DNA of 64,000 bases from Brenneria roseae subsp. roseae. Lineage in GTDB: Bacteria; Pseudomonadota; Gammaproteobacteria; Enterobacterales; Enterobacteriaceae. Within the stretch, counting starts at the first letter, position 1; each line of letters begins with the position of its first letter. Of this stretch, positions 41,891 to 52,077 are shown piece by piece. Location of the stretch: NCBI RefSeq assembly GCF_003115845.1, contig NZ_KZ819033.1:1-64000 (forward strand), given 5' to 3'. Under the pieces are notes generated by a model. It worked only from the letters and a program-made list of their open reading frames with translations. It had not been told where the DNA came from and did no database searches. A program made the translations under genes and the position numbers.

Positions 41891-44080
41891 ATGAAAAACA
41901 TGATATTACTGGCTGGCGTGCCCATGCTTCTGTTTAGCAGCCACGCTTTCAGTTCCAGCGACGGTATTTGTGGTTTTTCCGATGCCGAGTGCGGGATACC
42001 TGCGTTTCCTTACCTGTTGCCAGATAATGACACCCGAACCAATCTGATGCTCTTGCAGAGCAGTCGCAGCCATATCGAGCTACCGTTGCCCCAACCGCTG
42101 CCCGATCAAGCCCATACGCGCATTGATCCCTTCACGGCCTACCGCGTGATGGGATTGGCGGCAACCGAAGGTCCCAGCCAACCCGCCATAGCGCCCATCA
42201 CGCCGGCAGAGACCGTCATATCCGCGGCGGACATCGGCCCATTGCAACAAAAAGCCCAGCGTCTTCACCTGTCGCCAGCCGCACAGGAAAAACTGATTGC
42301 TCTGACTTCCGGCGAGGGTGAAGGACGACAGATATCGAACGATGTTTCCACCGTCGAGGCGTTCTTTGACGTGCTGCTGGCAGATCAACAGATAACGGAT
42401 GATCAGCGCACCCCGCTGGCGCAAGCGCGTATGAATATGCTGTCGTCCGATTATACGGCATCCGATTTATCCACTGAGCTCGTCAGCGTGCCGGATGAAG
42501 GCCATGCCGGATCGCTGAAACATTATCTGGTTAATGCGCAGACTTTTTATCAAGGCGAATTTGATCGGGCGGAACAAGGTTTTCAGTCACTGGCGCAAAC
42601 CGCGCAGCCATGGGTTGCTGAAACATCGCGTTATATGTTGATACGCGTGAAAATCAACCAGTCGATGCAACACGCGCTGGACGAATACAATATGTTCGAT
42701 GCCGGTAAGGCCGATAAGCCTGCCGCTTTGGCGGCGATACAACGCATTGACGACTATCTGAAGCAATACCCGCAGGGCAGGTACGCCGATTCGGCGCAAG
42801 GGCTTTATCGTCGGGCTTACTGGATCATCGGCGATTTGAACGCGTTGCCGAAAACCTATCAGCAGGCACTGGAAAAAACGGAGAATGCCGCAGGCTTACA
42901 GGCATTAAGCGACGAAATTGACAATAAGCTGTTGGAAAACGGCGCATTCACCACCTCGACGGAAAGCCCGATGTTGATGTTGGTGCAGGATCTTAAACGT
43001 CTGCGTGCCGATAACGGCTGGACGAACCTGCCGGCATTATCCGCAGAAGCGTTGTCTGCCCAGCAGGCCCTGTTTGATAACGCCGGTATGCAAAATGAGT
43101 TTCGCTATCTACAGGCAGTCTGGCAGTTCTATCGCCTGAAAGATTATGCCGCCGTGGTCAATCTCATCCCTGCTGCCAGCGAGCACGATCTGACAGATAC
43201 CACGCGCTTTAGTCTGCAAATATTACGCGGTCAGGCGCTCCAGCAACTGTCGCGCCGGGATGAAGCAGAAGCCCACTGGCGTCATCTGCTGACATTGAAC
43301 ACAAACTATACCCAGCAGCAATTTCTGCAACTGGCTCTGGCCGAAACACTGGTGAAAGCGGGTCATCCGGAGCGGATTTTTGCAACCGATAGCCCGGTTA
43401 AAAACCTGCGTTTCCGTTCGGCGGTCCTCAAGGTCAGCGCCAGTGCCGATTTATTGCGTCAGCAAACCGGTTCGCAACAAACACATGAAGAACGGGCTAT
43501 CGCCCTGCATACCCTCCTGACCAAGTCACTCACTCACGGTGATTACGCCAATTATCTGCAAGACAGCGAACTCAGAAAGGAGATCGCCCCGTTGACCAGC
43601 TCTGAAAATATGAGCTGGGATCAGGACGATCTGACGGTATTTGACTGGGATGGCAGCGATACCGAGGAAGGGTATCAGTGCCCGACGCTGGCTACCGTGG
43701 TGAATACGCTGAACCAGCGACCGAATGATGCCCGTGCGATTAACTGCCTCGGCGAGTTTTTCCTGCGTACCGGCAACAGCGTCGGATTCGACTGGGGCGA
43801 AAGCAACATGCTGGACGGGCTGACCCACTCACCGACACAGTTCAAAGGGACCGAATATAACCGGCTGGATGGTTATATGCGGGTGATTGCCGATCCGCAA
43901 GCGCCAGCGGAAGACAAAAGCTATGCCCTTTACCGCGCGGTTTATTGTTATGCGCCCAGCGGCTATAACGATTGCGGTCAACAGGACATCAGCAAAGCGA
44001 CCCGCAAAGCCTGGTTTAGCCGGCTGAAAACCGAATTTAAAGGCAGCGTGTGGGCAAGCCAGCTCAAATATTACTGGTAA
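41891..44080 (+). CDS. Large periplasmic protein, unrecognised, helical-repeat-like
   Basis: This 729-aa protein is not recognised. It begins with a signal peptide (about 1-21, MKNMILLAGVPMLLFSSHAFS) followed by two Cys (DGICGFSDAECG). Its middle part (about 190-520) has helix pairs with TPR-like spacing, for example YLVNAQTFYQGEFDRAEQGF and LRGQALQQLSRRDEAEAHWR. More Cys pairs are near the C-terminus (CPTLATV, INCLGEF, YCYAPSGYNDCG). It probably folds into an alpha-solenoid that binds partners in the periplasm. It overlaps the start of the DUF3142 gene by 31 bases, so the two are coupled. ATG 41891 is chosen; a TTG lies at 41885. Confidence 0.75.
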   Translation: MKNMILLAGVPMLLFSSHAFSSSDGICGFSDAECGIPAFPYLLPDNDTRTNLMLLQSSRSHIELPLPQPLPDQAHTRIDPFTAYRVMGLAATEGPSQPAIAPITPAETVISAADIGPLQQKAQRLHLSPAAQEKLIALTSGEGEGRQISNDVSTVEAFFDVLLADQQITDDQRTPLAQARMNMLSSDYTASDLSTELVSVPDEGHAGSLKHYLVNAQTFYQGEFDRAEQGFQSLAQTAQPWVAETSRYMLIRVKINQSMQHALDEYNMFDAGKADKPAALAAIQRIDDYLKQYPQGRYADSAQGLYRRAYWIIGDLNALPKTYQQALEKTENAAGLQALSDEIDNKLLENGAFTTSTESPMLMLVQDLKRLRADNGWTNLPALSAEALSAQQALFDNAGMQNEFRYLQAVWQFYRLKDYAAVVNLIPAASEHDLTDTTRFSLQILRGQALQQLSRRDEAEAHWRHLLTLNTNYTQQQFLQLALAETLVKAGHPERIFATDSPVKNLRFRSAVLKVSASADLLRQQTGSQQTHEERAIALHTLLTKSLTHGDYANYLQDSELRKEIAPLTSSENMSWDQDDLTVFDWDGSDTEEGYQCPTLATVVNTLNQRPNDARAINCLGEFFLRTGNSVGFDWGESNMLDGLTHSPTQFKGTEYNRLDGYMRVIADPQAPAEDKSYALYRAVYCYAPSGYNDCGQQDISKATRKAWFSRLKTEFKGSVWASQLKYYW

Positions 44081-44808
44081 CACAGACATTCATGCTGGCC
44101 TGGGTGCTGTCATTCAGCCCCGGGGTAAATGCGCTTACCGTCAACGCGGCGCACTATCAGGATTTTTGGCTATGGGCGGCCGTCCGGCCACAGCCGGTAC
44201 TGCATCAGACGCGGACGCTTTATCTTCATCAGGGGGAAATCGCCCGCCGGCAGGGAAAAGTGGTCTTCCTGCGTCAGGGAATTCCCCCCAGCAAACTCCG
44301 CGTTGCCAACGTCTGGCTCTCTTACCGGATGACCACGCTGGAACTCTCAGATAAACATCTCAACCGTATCCTGAAACTACAGGAGAATTGGCGCAGCCAC
44401 GGTAATCAGATTAAAGGAATTCAACTCGATTTTGACGCGAAAAGTTATCAACTGGCGGGATATGTGGCGTTTTTGCAGCAACTGCGCAACAGGCTGCCCG
44501 CGGATTGTCAACTCAGCATTACGGGTTTGCTCGACTGGTCAAAAACGGGCGATGTAGCAGAACTTAACCGCCTGCATGATAGCGTAGATGAACTGGTGGT
44601 TCAGACCTATCAAGGGTACGGTACGATTACCAATTATGCCGACTATCTTCCTGCCCTGCTGAAGCTGACCATTCCTTTTCGTCTGGGACTGGTGCAGCAT
44701 GGCCAGTGGGACAAACAGTGGCAACAGCGTCTGGCGATCTCGCCCTATTACCGCGGCGAAGTCGTTTTTCTGGTCAATCCGCCAAGAAAACCGCCCCCTA
44801 ACCGATAA
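44050..44808 (+). CDS. DUF3142-like exported protein
   Basis: This 252-aa protein starts at GTG 44050, inside the end of the previous gene, and has a signal peptide (about 1-28, cleavage near NALT). The core GNQIKGIQLDFDAKSYQLAG, then LSITGLLDWSK and ELVVQTYQGYGT look like a TIM-barrel glycoside-hydrolase-type fold and resemble DUF3142 proteins. Asp residues in QLDFDAK could be catalytic, but this is inference. It is the last gene of the receptor-TonB block. A role in modifying a ligand or cell-wall glycan is possible, not shown. Confidence 0.65.
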   Translation: MGKPAQILLVTQTFMLAWVLSFSPGVNALTVNAAHYQDFWLWAAVRPQPVLHQTRTLYLHQGEIARRQGKVVFLRQGIPPSKLRVANVWLSYRMTTLELSDKHLNRILKLQENWRSHGNQIKGIQLDFDAKSYQLAGYVAFLQQLRNRLPADCQLSITGLLDWSKTGDVAELNRLHDSVDELVVQTYQGYGTITNYADYLPALLKLTIPFRLGLVQHGQWDKQWQQRLAISPYYRGEVVFLVNPPRKPPPNR

Positions 44809-44855
44809 TTCCTCTTCATTGGTTGGGGAACGCCAGAGCGGAACGGCCCTGTCCG

Positions 44856-45320
44856 TCAGGTGCGCCCGCCAAAACCATTCTGCCGCCAGGCTTCATAGCT
44901 GATAATCGCCACGGCATTAGAGAGATTCAGACTGCGGCTATCTGGCTGCATCGGGATACGAATACGAAAATCAGGCGGGAAACCGTCACGGATCGCATCG
45001 GGCAACCCCGCCGTTTCCGATCCAAACAGCAGCACATCTCCCGGCTGATAAGCGGGCCGATCGTATGGACGGCTGCCTTTGGTGGTACAGGCGAAAATAC
45101 GTTTGCCGGGCACCGCCGCCAGGAAATCCTGATAGTTCTTGTGGCGGCTGACGCTAGCCAGATCATGATAGTCCAGCCCTGCCCGGCGCAGCTTCTTCTC
45201 TTCAAAATCGAAGCCCAGCGGTTCAATCAGGTGGAGGCGACAACCGTTGTTGGCGGCCAGACGGATAATGTTTCCGGTATTCGGGGCGATTTGTGGCTCA
45301 TAGAGCGCAATATGAAACAT
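44856..45320 (-). CDS. trmL: tRNA (cytidine/uridine-34 2'-O)-methyltransferase TrmL
   Basis: TrmL is a SPOUT-class, knotted methyltransferase that modifies the wobble base of tRNA-Leu isoacceptors. It has 154 aa (E. coli 157). Motifs: [20 protein letters not shown] at the N-terminus, [10 protein letters not shown] (cofactor-knot loop) and [20 protein letters not shown] use ATG 45320. The reading from 45350 adds ten residues absent from E. coli. It is convergent with the DUF3142-like gene. Confidence 0.94.
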   Translation of the reverse strand: MFHIALYEPQIAPNTGNIIRLAANNGCRLHLIEPLGFDFEEKKLRRAGLDYHDLASVSRHKNYQDFLAAVPGKRIFACTTKGSRPYDRPAYQPGDVLLFGSETAGLPDAIRDGFPPDFRIRIPMQPDSRSLNLSNAVAIISYEAWRQNGFGGRT

Positions 45321-45483
45321 GGATAACTTCATTCGCAAAGAAAAATTCAACGGCAGTATATATCATTCCCACAGAGCGACCCAAAACCTGAACGGACGAC
45401 GAATACGGATTACTCTGCACGACGTTTTCGCCCTCAGCGATTACACTGTTAGTAACACGATGATTAATGCAGGTAAGGCAATA

Positions 45484-45780
45484 ATGAAAATCCGACTGAT
45501 ATCTCTATCCTTGTGCGCCTTGTTTAGCCTGCCGCTGACTACCCTGGCCAACACGGCGAAAATCCCCTCGGCACAGCAGCAATTTGAAAATGGCATCAGC
45601 AGCCAGCAGCAGTTACAGCAGAATATGCAGCAGAGCCAGCAATTGCAGCAGCAGCGGCTGAATCAGCAGTTGCAGCAGCGCAATTCTCAGCTACAGCAAC
45701 AACGGCAGCAGCAGTTACAGCAGGATCGGCAACGGGCGCAGCAAACCACGCCACCGCCGCCAATCAAGCAAACGCCCTGA
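45484..45780 (+). CDS. yhhA: Gln-rich small secreted protein, YhhA (DUF2756)-like
   Basis: This 98-aa protein has a signal peptide (about 1-23, MKIRLISLSLCALFSLPLTTLA) and then a mature part that is mostly Gln with interspersed Leu, Arg and Asn, ending in a Pro-rich tail. It resembles E. coli YhhA (DUF2756), which also lies beside ugpQ, so synteny supports the call. The function is unknown. A long coiled coil or intrinsically disordered region is likely. The frame is open upstream to 45319, but ATG 45484 starts the signal. Confidence 0.75.
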   Translation: MKIRLISLSLCALFSLPLTTLANTAKIPSAQQQFENGISSQQQLQQNMQQSQQLQQQRLNQQLQQRNSQLQQQRQQQLQQDRQRAQQTTPPPPIKQTP

Positions 45781-45789
45781 CGCGGCGAT

Positions 45790-46746
45790 TTACAACCGCA
45801 CCCCCATCAGGGTCAGTATCAACGGCGTGGTCAGCGCGGCCAATGCCGTTGACATCAGCAGGCTGGAGGCCACCGGTCCCCCCAGTACGCTGAACTGGCG
45901 CGACATCAGATAAACGTTCACGCCGACCGCCATCGACCCCAGCAACACCACTGCCCGCGTCTCCATTTCCGGCAGGCCGAGGGCGATCGCAATGCCCCAG
46001 ATCACCAACGGCTGCACCAGCAGTTTGATGACGCAAATCACGCTGCTGATCTGCCAGCCATCGCGGATCTGATATTCGGCCAGCCCCATCCCCAAGGCGA
46101 TCAGCGACAGCGGCACCGCAACCTGTCCCAGCATGCTGAGCGGCTGATCGACGTAGGAAGGGAGCGACAGCCCGGTCAGGCTGAAGGCCGTCCCGGACAG
46201 GATGCCGATAATCAGCGGGTTTTTCAGCACGCCCAGCGCGGTTTTGGTAAATCCCTGTAGCGATAGCGCCCCGTTGCGCGCCCACTCCACCGACACCGTC
46301 ACCAGCGTCCACAGGATCAGGCCGTTAAACACCACCACCAGCGCGACGGACGGTATCGCCTCTTCCCCCAGCATCAGCGTAGCGATCGGCAGCCCCAGCA
46401 TGACATTGTTGGAGAAGATGCCGCTCAGCGCAAAAATGGAGCCGGATACGCCGTCGAGATGAAAGATTCTGCGCGCCACAACGCGGCCCAGCACAAAAAC
46501 CACCAGACAACTGCCGAAAAAAGCAATCAACAGCCGGGCATCCACCACCGGGCGCTTGGAAAAATCACACATCAGGCGGAATAACATGGCGGGCATCGCC
46601 ACGGAGAAGACAAAGCGGCTCATGCCATCGGTAATGGTGGTCGGCCACTTGCCATAACGGATCAGGCAGTAGCCCAGCGCGATCAGCACAAACAGCGGTA
46701 AAGACAGAAAAATCTGGTGCCAGAGAGAAATAACAAATGCGGGCAT
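45790..46746 (-). CDS. AEC-family auxin/malonate-type transporter
   Basis: This 318-aa permease has about ten transmembrane segments in two halves. The AEC (auxin efflux carrier) pattern is visible: GYCLIRYGKWPTTITDGMSR at the first half, SGIFSNNVMLGLPIA and the C-terminal half SLIALGMGLAEYQIRDGWQI. Members such as MdcF and YfdV move dicarboxylates or related anions; the substrate is unknown here. It is convergent with yhhA and lies before ugpQ, where E. coli has no such gene, so it is an insertion. Confidence 0.85.
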   Translation of the reverse strand: MPAFVISLWHQIFLSLPLFVLIALGYCLIRYGKWPTTITDGMSRFVFSVAMPAMLFRLMCDFSKRPVVDARLLIAFFGSCLVVFVLGRVVARRIFHLDGVSGSIFALSGIFSNNVMLGLPIATLMLGEEAIPSVALVVVFNGLILWTLVTVSVEWARNGALSLQGFTKTALGVLKNPLIIGILSGTAFSLTGLSLPSYVDQPLSMLGQVAVPLSLIALGMGLAEYQIRDGWQISSVICVIKLLVQPLVIWGIAIALGLPEMETRAVVLLGSMAVGVNVYLMSRQFSVLGGPVASSLLMSTALAALTTPLILTLMGVRL

Positions 46747-46867
46747 CGAGCCACTTCCTTAATTACCGGCACACATGGAGGAAAGCAGATATACCCATCA
46801 TCTTTCACGCCGCAGGCGCGTTCACATCCCGCACGGAGAAAGCTATTCGGTATAAAACAGGCAAATT

Positions 46868-47617
46868 TCAGCCGGTAGCAAAACCCGCCCCGATTAAATC
46901 TATCCGGTCAGTGCAGATACAGTCAACGCCCCAATCCAGTAAAGTTTGCGCTCGTTCAGGTTGGTTGACGGTATAGACCAAAATTCGCAGGCCAGCCGCC
47001 TTGATCAAGGCCACGCGTTCCGCTGTCAGCAGCTCATGATTCATATGCAGGGACACGCAGGCCAGACGCTGGGTCAGGTTTTGCCAGTCATCATGCCATT
47101 CATCCAGCAGCAGGCCGCGGGGCAATTCCGGCACCGCGCGTTGCGCGGCAGCCAGCGCATCAATAGAGAATGACGACAGCAATGGCGCGATAGGATGATC
47201 GGCCCACAGCTGACGCGCCGCTTGCGCGACAACACGGCCGGTTTCCGGCTCCTGACCGGTGGTTGGCTTGATTTCAATGTTGGCCGCCATGCCATGCTGC
47301 GCACAGCGTTTTGCCACCTCTGACAGCAATGGCAGTCGTTCACCCGCGAATTGTTTGCCGTACCAGCCGCCGGCATCCAGCTCGACCAGCTTGTCCCACG
47401 GGAGTTCCCCCGCGATACCCCAGCCGTTACTGGTTCGCTCCAATGTGTCATCATGCAATAAAAAGATCTGACCATCCTGCGATAGCTTGGCATCGAACTC
47501 GATCATTTTGTGACCCAGACTCGCGCCCACATCAATGGCCGCCAGCGTATTTTCCGGCGCCAATGAACCACCGCCGCGATGGGCGACAATTGCCGGGTAA
47601 GGCCAGATAGTTGCCAT
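46868..47617 (-). CDS. ugpQ: Glycerophosphodiester phosphodiesterase UgpQ
   Basis: UgpQ hydrolyses glycerophosphodiesters in the cytoplasm to glycerol-3-phosphate and alcohol. It has 249 aa. The GDPD motifs are present: [19 protein letters not shown] (catalytic His), [10 protein letters not shown] and [13 protein letters not shown] (second His). The start is five bases after the ugpC stop, so it is the last gene of ugpBAECQ. Confidence 0.97.
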   Translation of the reverse strand: MATIWPYPAIVAHRGGGSLAPENTLAAIDVGASLGHKMIEFDAKLSQDGQIFLLHDDTLERTSNGWGIAGELPWDKLVELDAGGWYGKQFAGERLPLLSEVAKRCAQHGMAANIEIKPTTGQEPETGRVVAQAARQLWADHPIAPLLSSFSIDALAAAQRAVPELPRGLLLDEWHDDWQNLTQRLACVSLHMNHELLTAERVALIKAAGLRILVYTVNQPERAQTLLDWGVDCICTDRIDLIGAGFATG

Positions 47618-47622
47618 TATTT

Positions 47623-48696
47623 TTATTCCATCCGTAATCCGTTTTGCGAATCAAACAAATGCCATGACTGCTCAGGCAAATGCAGCCAGAGCGTCGATCC
47701 AATCGTCGGGCAATGTTCATAAGACAAACGTGCGATCACATTCTGTCCGCCCCACCGGCCATGCGCCAAATTGTCGGCGCCCAGCAGTTCCAGCGTGGAA
47801 ACCTGCAACGGAATCCCCCCCGTCTCGCGCGTTGCCAGTTGAATATGCTCCGGTCTTACCCCAAGCGTCAATTCACGTCCGCGCCATTGTGGTTTCGCCG
47901 TCGGCAGCGCCAGTGCGATATCATCGCCAATCTCGAAGCGGCAACCGTCATCGCTGATTCGCCCGGACCATAAATTCATGGCCGGTGAACCGATAAAACT
48001 GGCCACAAACAGCGATGCCGGACGGCGATAAATCTCCGACGGCGCGCCAATCTGCTCGGCAATCCCCTTATTCATCACGATCACACGCTGCGCCAGCGTC
48101 ATGGCTTCCACCTGATCGTGCGTCACATACAGGCTGGTGGTTTTCAGTCGCTGATGCAGTTGCTGTAACTCCAGCCGCATCTGCACCCGCAGCTTGGCAT
48201 CCAGATTCGACAGCGGCTCATCAAACAAAAATACCGCCGGTTCGCGCACAATCGCGCGGCCCATGGCCACTCGCTGACGCTGCCCGCCGGAAAGCTCGCG
48301 CGGTTTGCGCTGCAACAGCGGCATCAGTTCCAGGATACGCGCCGCTTCTTCCACTCGCTGACGAATCTGTACTTTACCAAAACCACGAATTTTCAGCCCA
48401 TAGGCCATATTGTCATACACGTTCATGTGGGGATACAGCGCATAGTTCTGGAATACCATCGCAATGCCGCGATCTTTGGGTTCCAGCTCGGTGACGCGCT
48501 GGTCGCCAATATAGATATCCCCGCTGGTGGTGCGTTCCAACCCCGCCACCATGCGCAGCAATGTCGATTTTCCACATCCCGATGGCCCGACCATCACGAC
48601 AAATTCACCGTCGGCGACATCCAGATCGATGGGGTGAATAATCTGCGTTTTGCCGTCATAGGATTTGGTGACGGCCTGAAGTTTTAAACATGCCAT
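47623..48696 (-). CDS. ugpC: sn-glycerol-3-phosphate ABC transporter ATPase UgpC
   Basis: UgpC powers the Ugp importer. It has 357 aa (E. coli 356). Walker A is GPSGCGKST, the signature [14 protein letters not shown] and Walker [12 protein letters not shown]; a C-terminal MalK-type regulatory domain follows (about 240-357). The ATG at 48696 starts [16 protein letters not shown] and lies at the very edge of a triple-hairpin repeat, so its initiation region is part of that element. The frame stays open upstream to 48771 inside the repeat, but without family match. Confidence 0.97.
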   Translation of the reverse strand: MACLKLQAVTKSYDGKTQIIHPIDLDVADGEFVVMVGPSGCGKSTLLRMVAGLERTTSGDIYIGDQRVTELEPKDRGIAMVFQNYALYPHMNVYDNMAYGLKIRGFGKVQIRQRVEEAARILELMPLLQRKPRELSGGQRQRVAMGRAIVREPAVFLFDEPLSNLDAKLRVQMRLELQQLHQRLKTTSLYVTHDQVEAMTLAQRVIVMNKGIAEQIGAPSEIYRRPASLFVASFIGSPAMNLWSGRISDDGCRFEIGDDIALALPTAKPQWRGRELTLGVRPEHIQLATRETGGIPLQVSTLELLGADNLAHGRWGGQNVIARLSYEHCPTIGSTLWLHLPEQSWHLFDSQNGLRME

Positions 48697-48766
48697 AAAA
48701 AAACACCCCGTGTGTTTTTCAACGTCGCTTGCGACGGCCCGAAGCGCGGCGGGCGGAATGCCCGCC
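48694..48766 (-). repeat. Triple-hairpin intergenic repeat, copy A
   Basis: Read on the minus strand, the element has three stems: GGCGGGC-attcc-GCCCGCC, GTCGC-aa-GCGAC and AAAAACAC-acggg-GTGTTTTT. It fills the ugpE-ugpC gap and ends with the ugpC start codon. A highly similar copy lies in the opposite orientation at 51958-52032, upstream of ugpB. Confidence 0.85.
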
Positions 48767-48774
48767 ATCACATA

Positions 48775-49620
48775 TTATTTCTCGCTATCCACCAGACCAC
48801 GCACAAACCAGCGCTGCATCAACAGTACGACCAGCAGCGGCGGCAGCATGGTGAGCAGCATCGCGGCCATCACCTGATTCCACTGTGTCGCGCCATCGCC
48901 GGAAGAAATCATGCTTTTGATCCCCGCCACCGCCGTACCCAGATTGGCATCGCTGATAATCAGCAACGGCCACAGATACTGGTTCCAGCCATAGATGAAC
49001 GTAATGACAAACAGCGCCGCCAGATTGGTTTTCGACAGCGGCAGCACCATGTCGAAAAAGAAACGCATCGGACTCGCGCCATCAATGCGCGCCGCTTCCA
49101 GCAGCTCAACCGGCAGGGTCATAAAGAATTGCCGGAACAGAAACGTCGCCGTGGCCGAAGCCATCAGCGGCAGCGTCAGCCCGGCATAGCTATCCATCAT
49201 GTCCAGCCTGGCGATCACTTCAACCGTGGGGAAGATACGCACTTCCACCGGCAGCATCAGCGTCAGGAAAATCATCCAGAAAAACAGACTGCGCAGCGGA
49301 AAACGAAAATAGACAATGGCATAGGCAGATAAAATCGATACGGTGATCTTGCCCAGCGTAATCGCCAGCGCCATGACAAAGCTGTTCAGCAGCATCAGTC
49401 CAAAAGGCGTCCTGTTATTGCCTGCGCCGTGTAACCAGATACCACTCAGGTTCTCCCACAGGTGTGTCCCCGGGATCAGCGACATCGGGGCCTGAAATAC
49501 CTCTTTGTTATCCAGCGTCGCCGCCACAATGGCGACATAGAGTGGAAACAGCACCGCAGCAATCCCGATGATCAGCATCAGGTGACTGAAAATATCCAAT
49601 CCTCGGCGATTCTCAATCAT
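48775..49620 (-). CDS. ugpE: sn-glycerol-3-phosphate ABC permease UgpE
   Basis: UgpE is one of two permease subunits of the Ugp importer. It has 281 aa with six transmembrane helices. The EAA loop for UgpC docking is [20 protein letters not shown]. Its start overlaps the ugpA stop by four bases (ATGA), so translation is coupled. It is followed by repeat copy A. Confidence 0.97.
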   Translation of the reverse strand: MIENRRGLDIFSHLMLIIGIAAVLFPLYVAIVAATLDNKEVFQAPMSLIPGTHLWENLSGIWLHGAGNNRTPFGLMLLNSFVMALAITLGKITVSILSAYAIVYFRFPLRSLFFWMIFLTLMLPVEVRIFPTVEVIARLDMMDSYAGLTLPLMASATATFLFRQFFMTLPVELLEAARIDGASPMRFFFDMVLPLSKTNLAALFVITFIYGWNQYLWPLLIISDANLGTAVAGIKSMISSGDGATQWNQVMAAMLLTMLPPLLVVLLMQRWFVRGLVDSEK

Positions 49621-50504
49621 TGGTAGTTCACCTTCCGTTCAACAAAGCGGAACTGGATCACCGTCAGCCCGATGACCAACAGCATCAGCACCACCGACTG
49701 CGCCGCCGAACTGGACAGATCCAGACCGGCAAAACCTTCCCGGTAAATTTTGTAGATCAGCGTGGTCGTTGATTGCACCGGTCCGCCCGCGGTGGCGGCA
49801 TCAATAATCGGGAAGGTATCGAAGAAGGCATAAACCAGGTTAACCACCAGCAGGAAAAAGCTCACTGGCGAAATCAGCGGCAGCACCAGATTGAAGAACC
49901 GGCGCACGGGGCCGGCGCCATCGATCGCCGCCGCCTCGGTCAGCGAGCGGGGAATGGATTGCAAGGCCGCAAGGAAAAACAGAAAGTTATAGCTAATCTG
50001 TTTCCAAATCGAGGCCAGCACCACCAGAAACATCGCCTGTCCGCTGTTCTGCGCGTGGTTCCACGAGTAGCCCAACAGCCCCAGAAAATGCGTAATCAGC
50101 CCCAGCCCGGGGTTGAACAGAAACATCCACAGCACGGCGGCGACCGCCGGCGCGACCGCATAGGGCAGGATAATCAACGTCTGATACAGGCGGCTGCACC
50201 GGATGACATAGTCCACCAGCGCGGCCAGAAATAACGAAATCAGCAGGCCGAAACCCGCCACCAGAAAACTGAAGATCAGCGTGGTGTAAAATGAATCCAG
50301 ATAGTAGCCGTCGCTGAACAATTGCCGGAAGTTTTCCATACCCACGAATTCGCTGGACAAGCCAAACGGATCGAGGTTTTGCACCGAATACCAGAGCGCC
50401 TGACCCGCAGGCCAGATGAAAAAAATGACGGTGATCAGCAACTGGGGCAAGACCAGTATATAAGGGAGCCAACTGCGGCCAAACACGGGGCGGGACGATG
50501 TCAT
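49617..50504 (-). CDS. ugpA: sn-glycerol-3-phosphate ABC permease UgpA
   Basis: UgpA is the partner permease of UgpE. It has 295 aa, equal to E. coli, with six transmembrane helices and the EAA loop [23 protein letters not shown] 50504 ([15 protein letters not shown]) was chosen; the longer frame from 50564 has no family match. It lies 71 bases after ugpB, with a hairpin in the gap. Confidence 0.97.
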   Translation of the reverse strand: MTSSRPVFGRSWLPYILVLPQLLITVIFFIWPAGQALWYSVQNLDPFGLSSEFVGMENFRQLFSDGYYLDSFYTTLIFSFLVAGFGLLISLFLAALVDYVIRCSRLYQTLIILPYAVAPAVAAVLWMFLFNPGLGLITHFLGLLGYSWNHAQNSGQAMFLVVLASIWKQISYNFLFFLAALQSIPRSLTEAAAIDGAGPVRRFFNLVLPLISPVSFFLLVVNLVYAFFDTFPIIDAATAGGPVQSTTTLIYKIYREGFAGLDLSSSAAQSVVLMLLVIGLTVIQFRFVERKVNYQ

Positions 50505-50531
50505 GCGATAACTCTTGCTATCAAAAAAAGA

Positions 50532-50553
50532 AAGGAGCCGATGCCATTCGGCT
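50532..50553. other. Hairpin between ugpB and ugpA
   Basis: GGAGCCG (50532-50538) pairs with CGGCTCC (50547-50553) around an eight-base loop. Such hairpins between the binding-protein gene and the permease gene often protect the 5' mRNA and favour high binding-protein expression. Confidence 0.55.
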
Positions 50554-50575
50554 CCATATGACATTGATTACATGG

Positions 50576-51904
50576 TTATTTCGTTGATTGCTCGAAGCGA
50601 CGCAACAGGGCATTACCACGTTCTACCGCGCTATCCAACGCCTGCTGCGGGGTTTTCTTGCCCGTCCAGACGCTCTCCAGCTCTTCATCCACCACGGTAC
50701 GAATCTGCGGCATGTTGCCCAGACGCAAACCTTTGGTGAACGCCAACGGCGGCTTGTTCAACATCTGACGCGTGGCGATATCCGCCCCCGGATTCTTCTC
50801 ATAGAAGCCCTGCTGCTGGGTTAACTCATACGCGGCTTTGGTGATCGGCAGATAACCGGTTTTCTGATGCCATTCGGCGGCGTTTTCCGGTTGCGCCAGG
50901 AACTGCATAAACTCGGCTACGCCTTTATAGGTCGCGGCGTCTTTGCCGTTCATCACCCACAGGCTGGCGCCGCCGATGATGGCGTTCTGAGGCGCGCCTT
51001 GCACATCGGCGTCATACGGCATCATGCCCACGCCGTAGTTGAATTTGGCATTCTGGCGGATATTCGCCAGTGAACCGGACGACGCGGTAGTCATGGCACA
51101 TTCGCCGTTGTAGAACTTCTCGGTCGGTTCATCCTTACGACCAAAATAGGTGAAATCCCCTTTCTTGTTCATGTCCTGCAACAGTTGGATATGCTTGACC
51201 TGGGTAGGTTGATTGAATTCCAGTACCGCATCGACGCCGTCGAAGCCGTCGAAGCCGTTATTTTTACTGGCGACCGGCAAACCATGCCAGGCACTGAAGT
51301 TTTCAATCTGAATCCAGCCCTGCCAGCCGCTGGCATAGCCGCATTTCATGCCTGATGCACGTAACTTCGCGGTATACTCGGCCATTTGCTGCCAGGTTTT
51401 TGGCGGTTGTTCCGGATCCAATCCCGCGTTTTTAAAGGCATCTTTGTTGTAGTACAGCACGGGAGTCGAGCTGTTGAACGGCTGCGACAGCAGATGACCG
51501 CTTTTCGCATCGGTGTAATAACCGGAAACGGTCGGCACAAAAACCGACTCATCGAAATTGATACCGGCATCGTTAAATACTTCATACACCGGTTTGATCG
51601 CCTTACTGGCCATCATAGTGGCCGTACCGACTTCATAAACCTGCAAAATTGCGGGGGCGTTTCCGGCACGATAAGCGGCGATCCCTGCGGCCAGATTCTG
51701 TTCGTAGTTGCCTTTATAGACCGGGACAATTTTCACATCACTGTGAGACTGATTAAAACGATCAACCAGAGAATTGACCTCTGTCCCGAGTTCGCCTTCC
51801 ATTGAGTGCCAGAAAGGAATTTCGGTAGCCGCCTGCGCATTTGCGCTGCAAGCCAACGCCAATACCACACACGCTGTCGCTTTACGGATGTTAGGATTAA
51901 ACAT
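50576..51904 (-). CDS. ugpB: sn-glycerol-3-phosphate-binding protein UgpB
   Basis: UgpB is the periplasmic receptor of the Ugp importer. It also binds glycerophosphocholine in E. coli. It has 442 aa, with a signal peptide of about 25 residues ([25 protein letters not shown]). It belongs to the MalE-type binding-protein family; [19 protein letters not shown] and SEIYRR-free central domains match UgpB. ATG 51904 begins the signal. It is first in ugpBAECQ, probably activated by PhoB under phosphate limitation. Confidence 0.97.
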   Translation of the reverse strand: MFNPNIRKATACVVLALACSANAQAATEIPFWHSMEGELGTEVNSLVDRFNQSHSDVKIVPVYKGNYEQNLAAGIAAYRAGNAPAILQVYEVGTATMMASKAIKPVYEVFNDAGINFDESVFVPTVSGYYTDAKSGHLLSQPFNSSTPVLYYNKDAFKNAGLDPEQPPKTWQQMAEYTAKLRASGMKCGYASGWQGWIQIENFSAWHGLPVASKNNGFDGFDGVDAVLEFNQPTQVKHIQLLQDMNKKGDFTYFGRKDEPTEKFYNGECAMTTASSGSLANIRQNAKFNYGVGMMPYDADVQGAPQNAIIGGASLWVMNGKDAATYKGVAEFMQFLAQPENAAEWHQKTGYLPITKAAYELTQQQGFYEKNPGADIATRQMLNKPPLAFTKGLRLGNMPQIRTVVDEELESVWTGKKTPQQALDSAVERGNALLRRFEQSTK

Positions 51905-51957
51905 GCCTGTCTCCTGCAATAGATAGGTGCGCCTGCATCAGAGAGGCGCTTTTTTAT

Positions 51958-52032
51958 GGCGGGCTATCCCTGCCCGCCCCCCTTCGGGCCGTCGCCAAGC
52001 GACGTTGAAAAACACTCCCTGTGTTTTTTATG
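51958..52032 (+). repeat. Triple-hairpin intergenic repeat, copy B
   Basis: The element holds GGCGGGC-tatccct-GCCCGCC, GTCGC-caa-GCGAC and AAAAACAC-tccct-GTGTTTTT. Copy A on the minus strand has the same order and near-identical stems and linkers (TTCGGGCC and GTTGAAAAACAC). It lies between the Pho box and the ugpB start, so it probably forms part of the ugpB leader. Confidence 0.85.
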
Positions 52033-52077
52033 CGGAGGTAACATGACATGTGCGTATGACAGAAAAATAACTGAGAT

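Noticed and set aside
48712-49332. 206-aa open frame rich in Gln, His and Arg on the plus strand
   Set aside because: It is antisense to ugpE and repeat copy A, with no start signal and a low-complexity composition.
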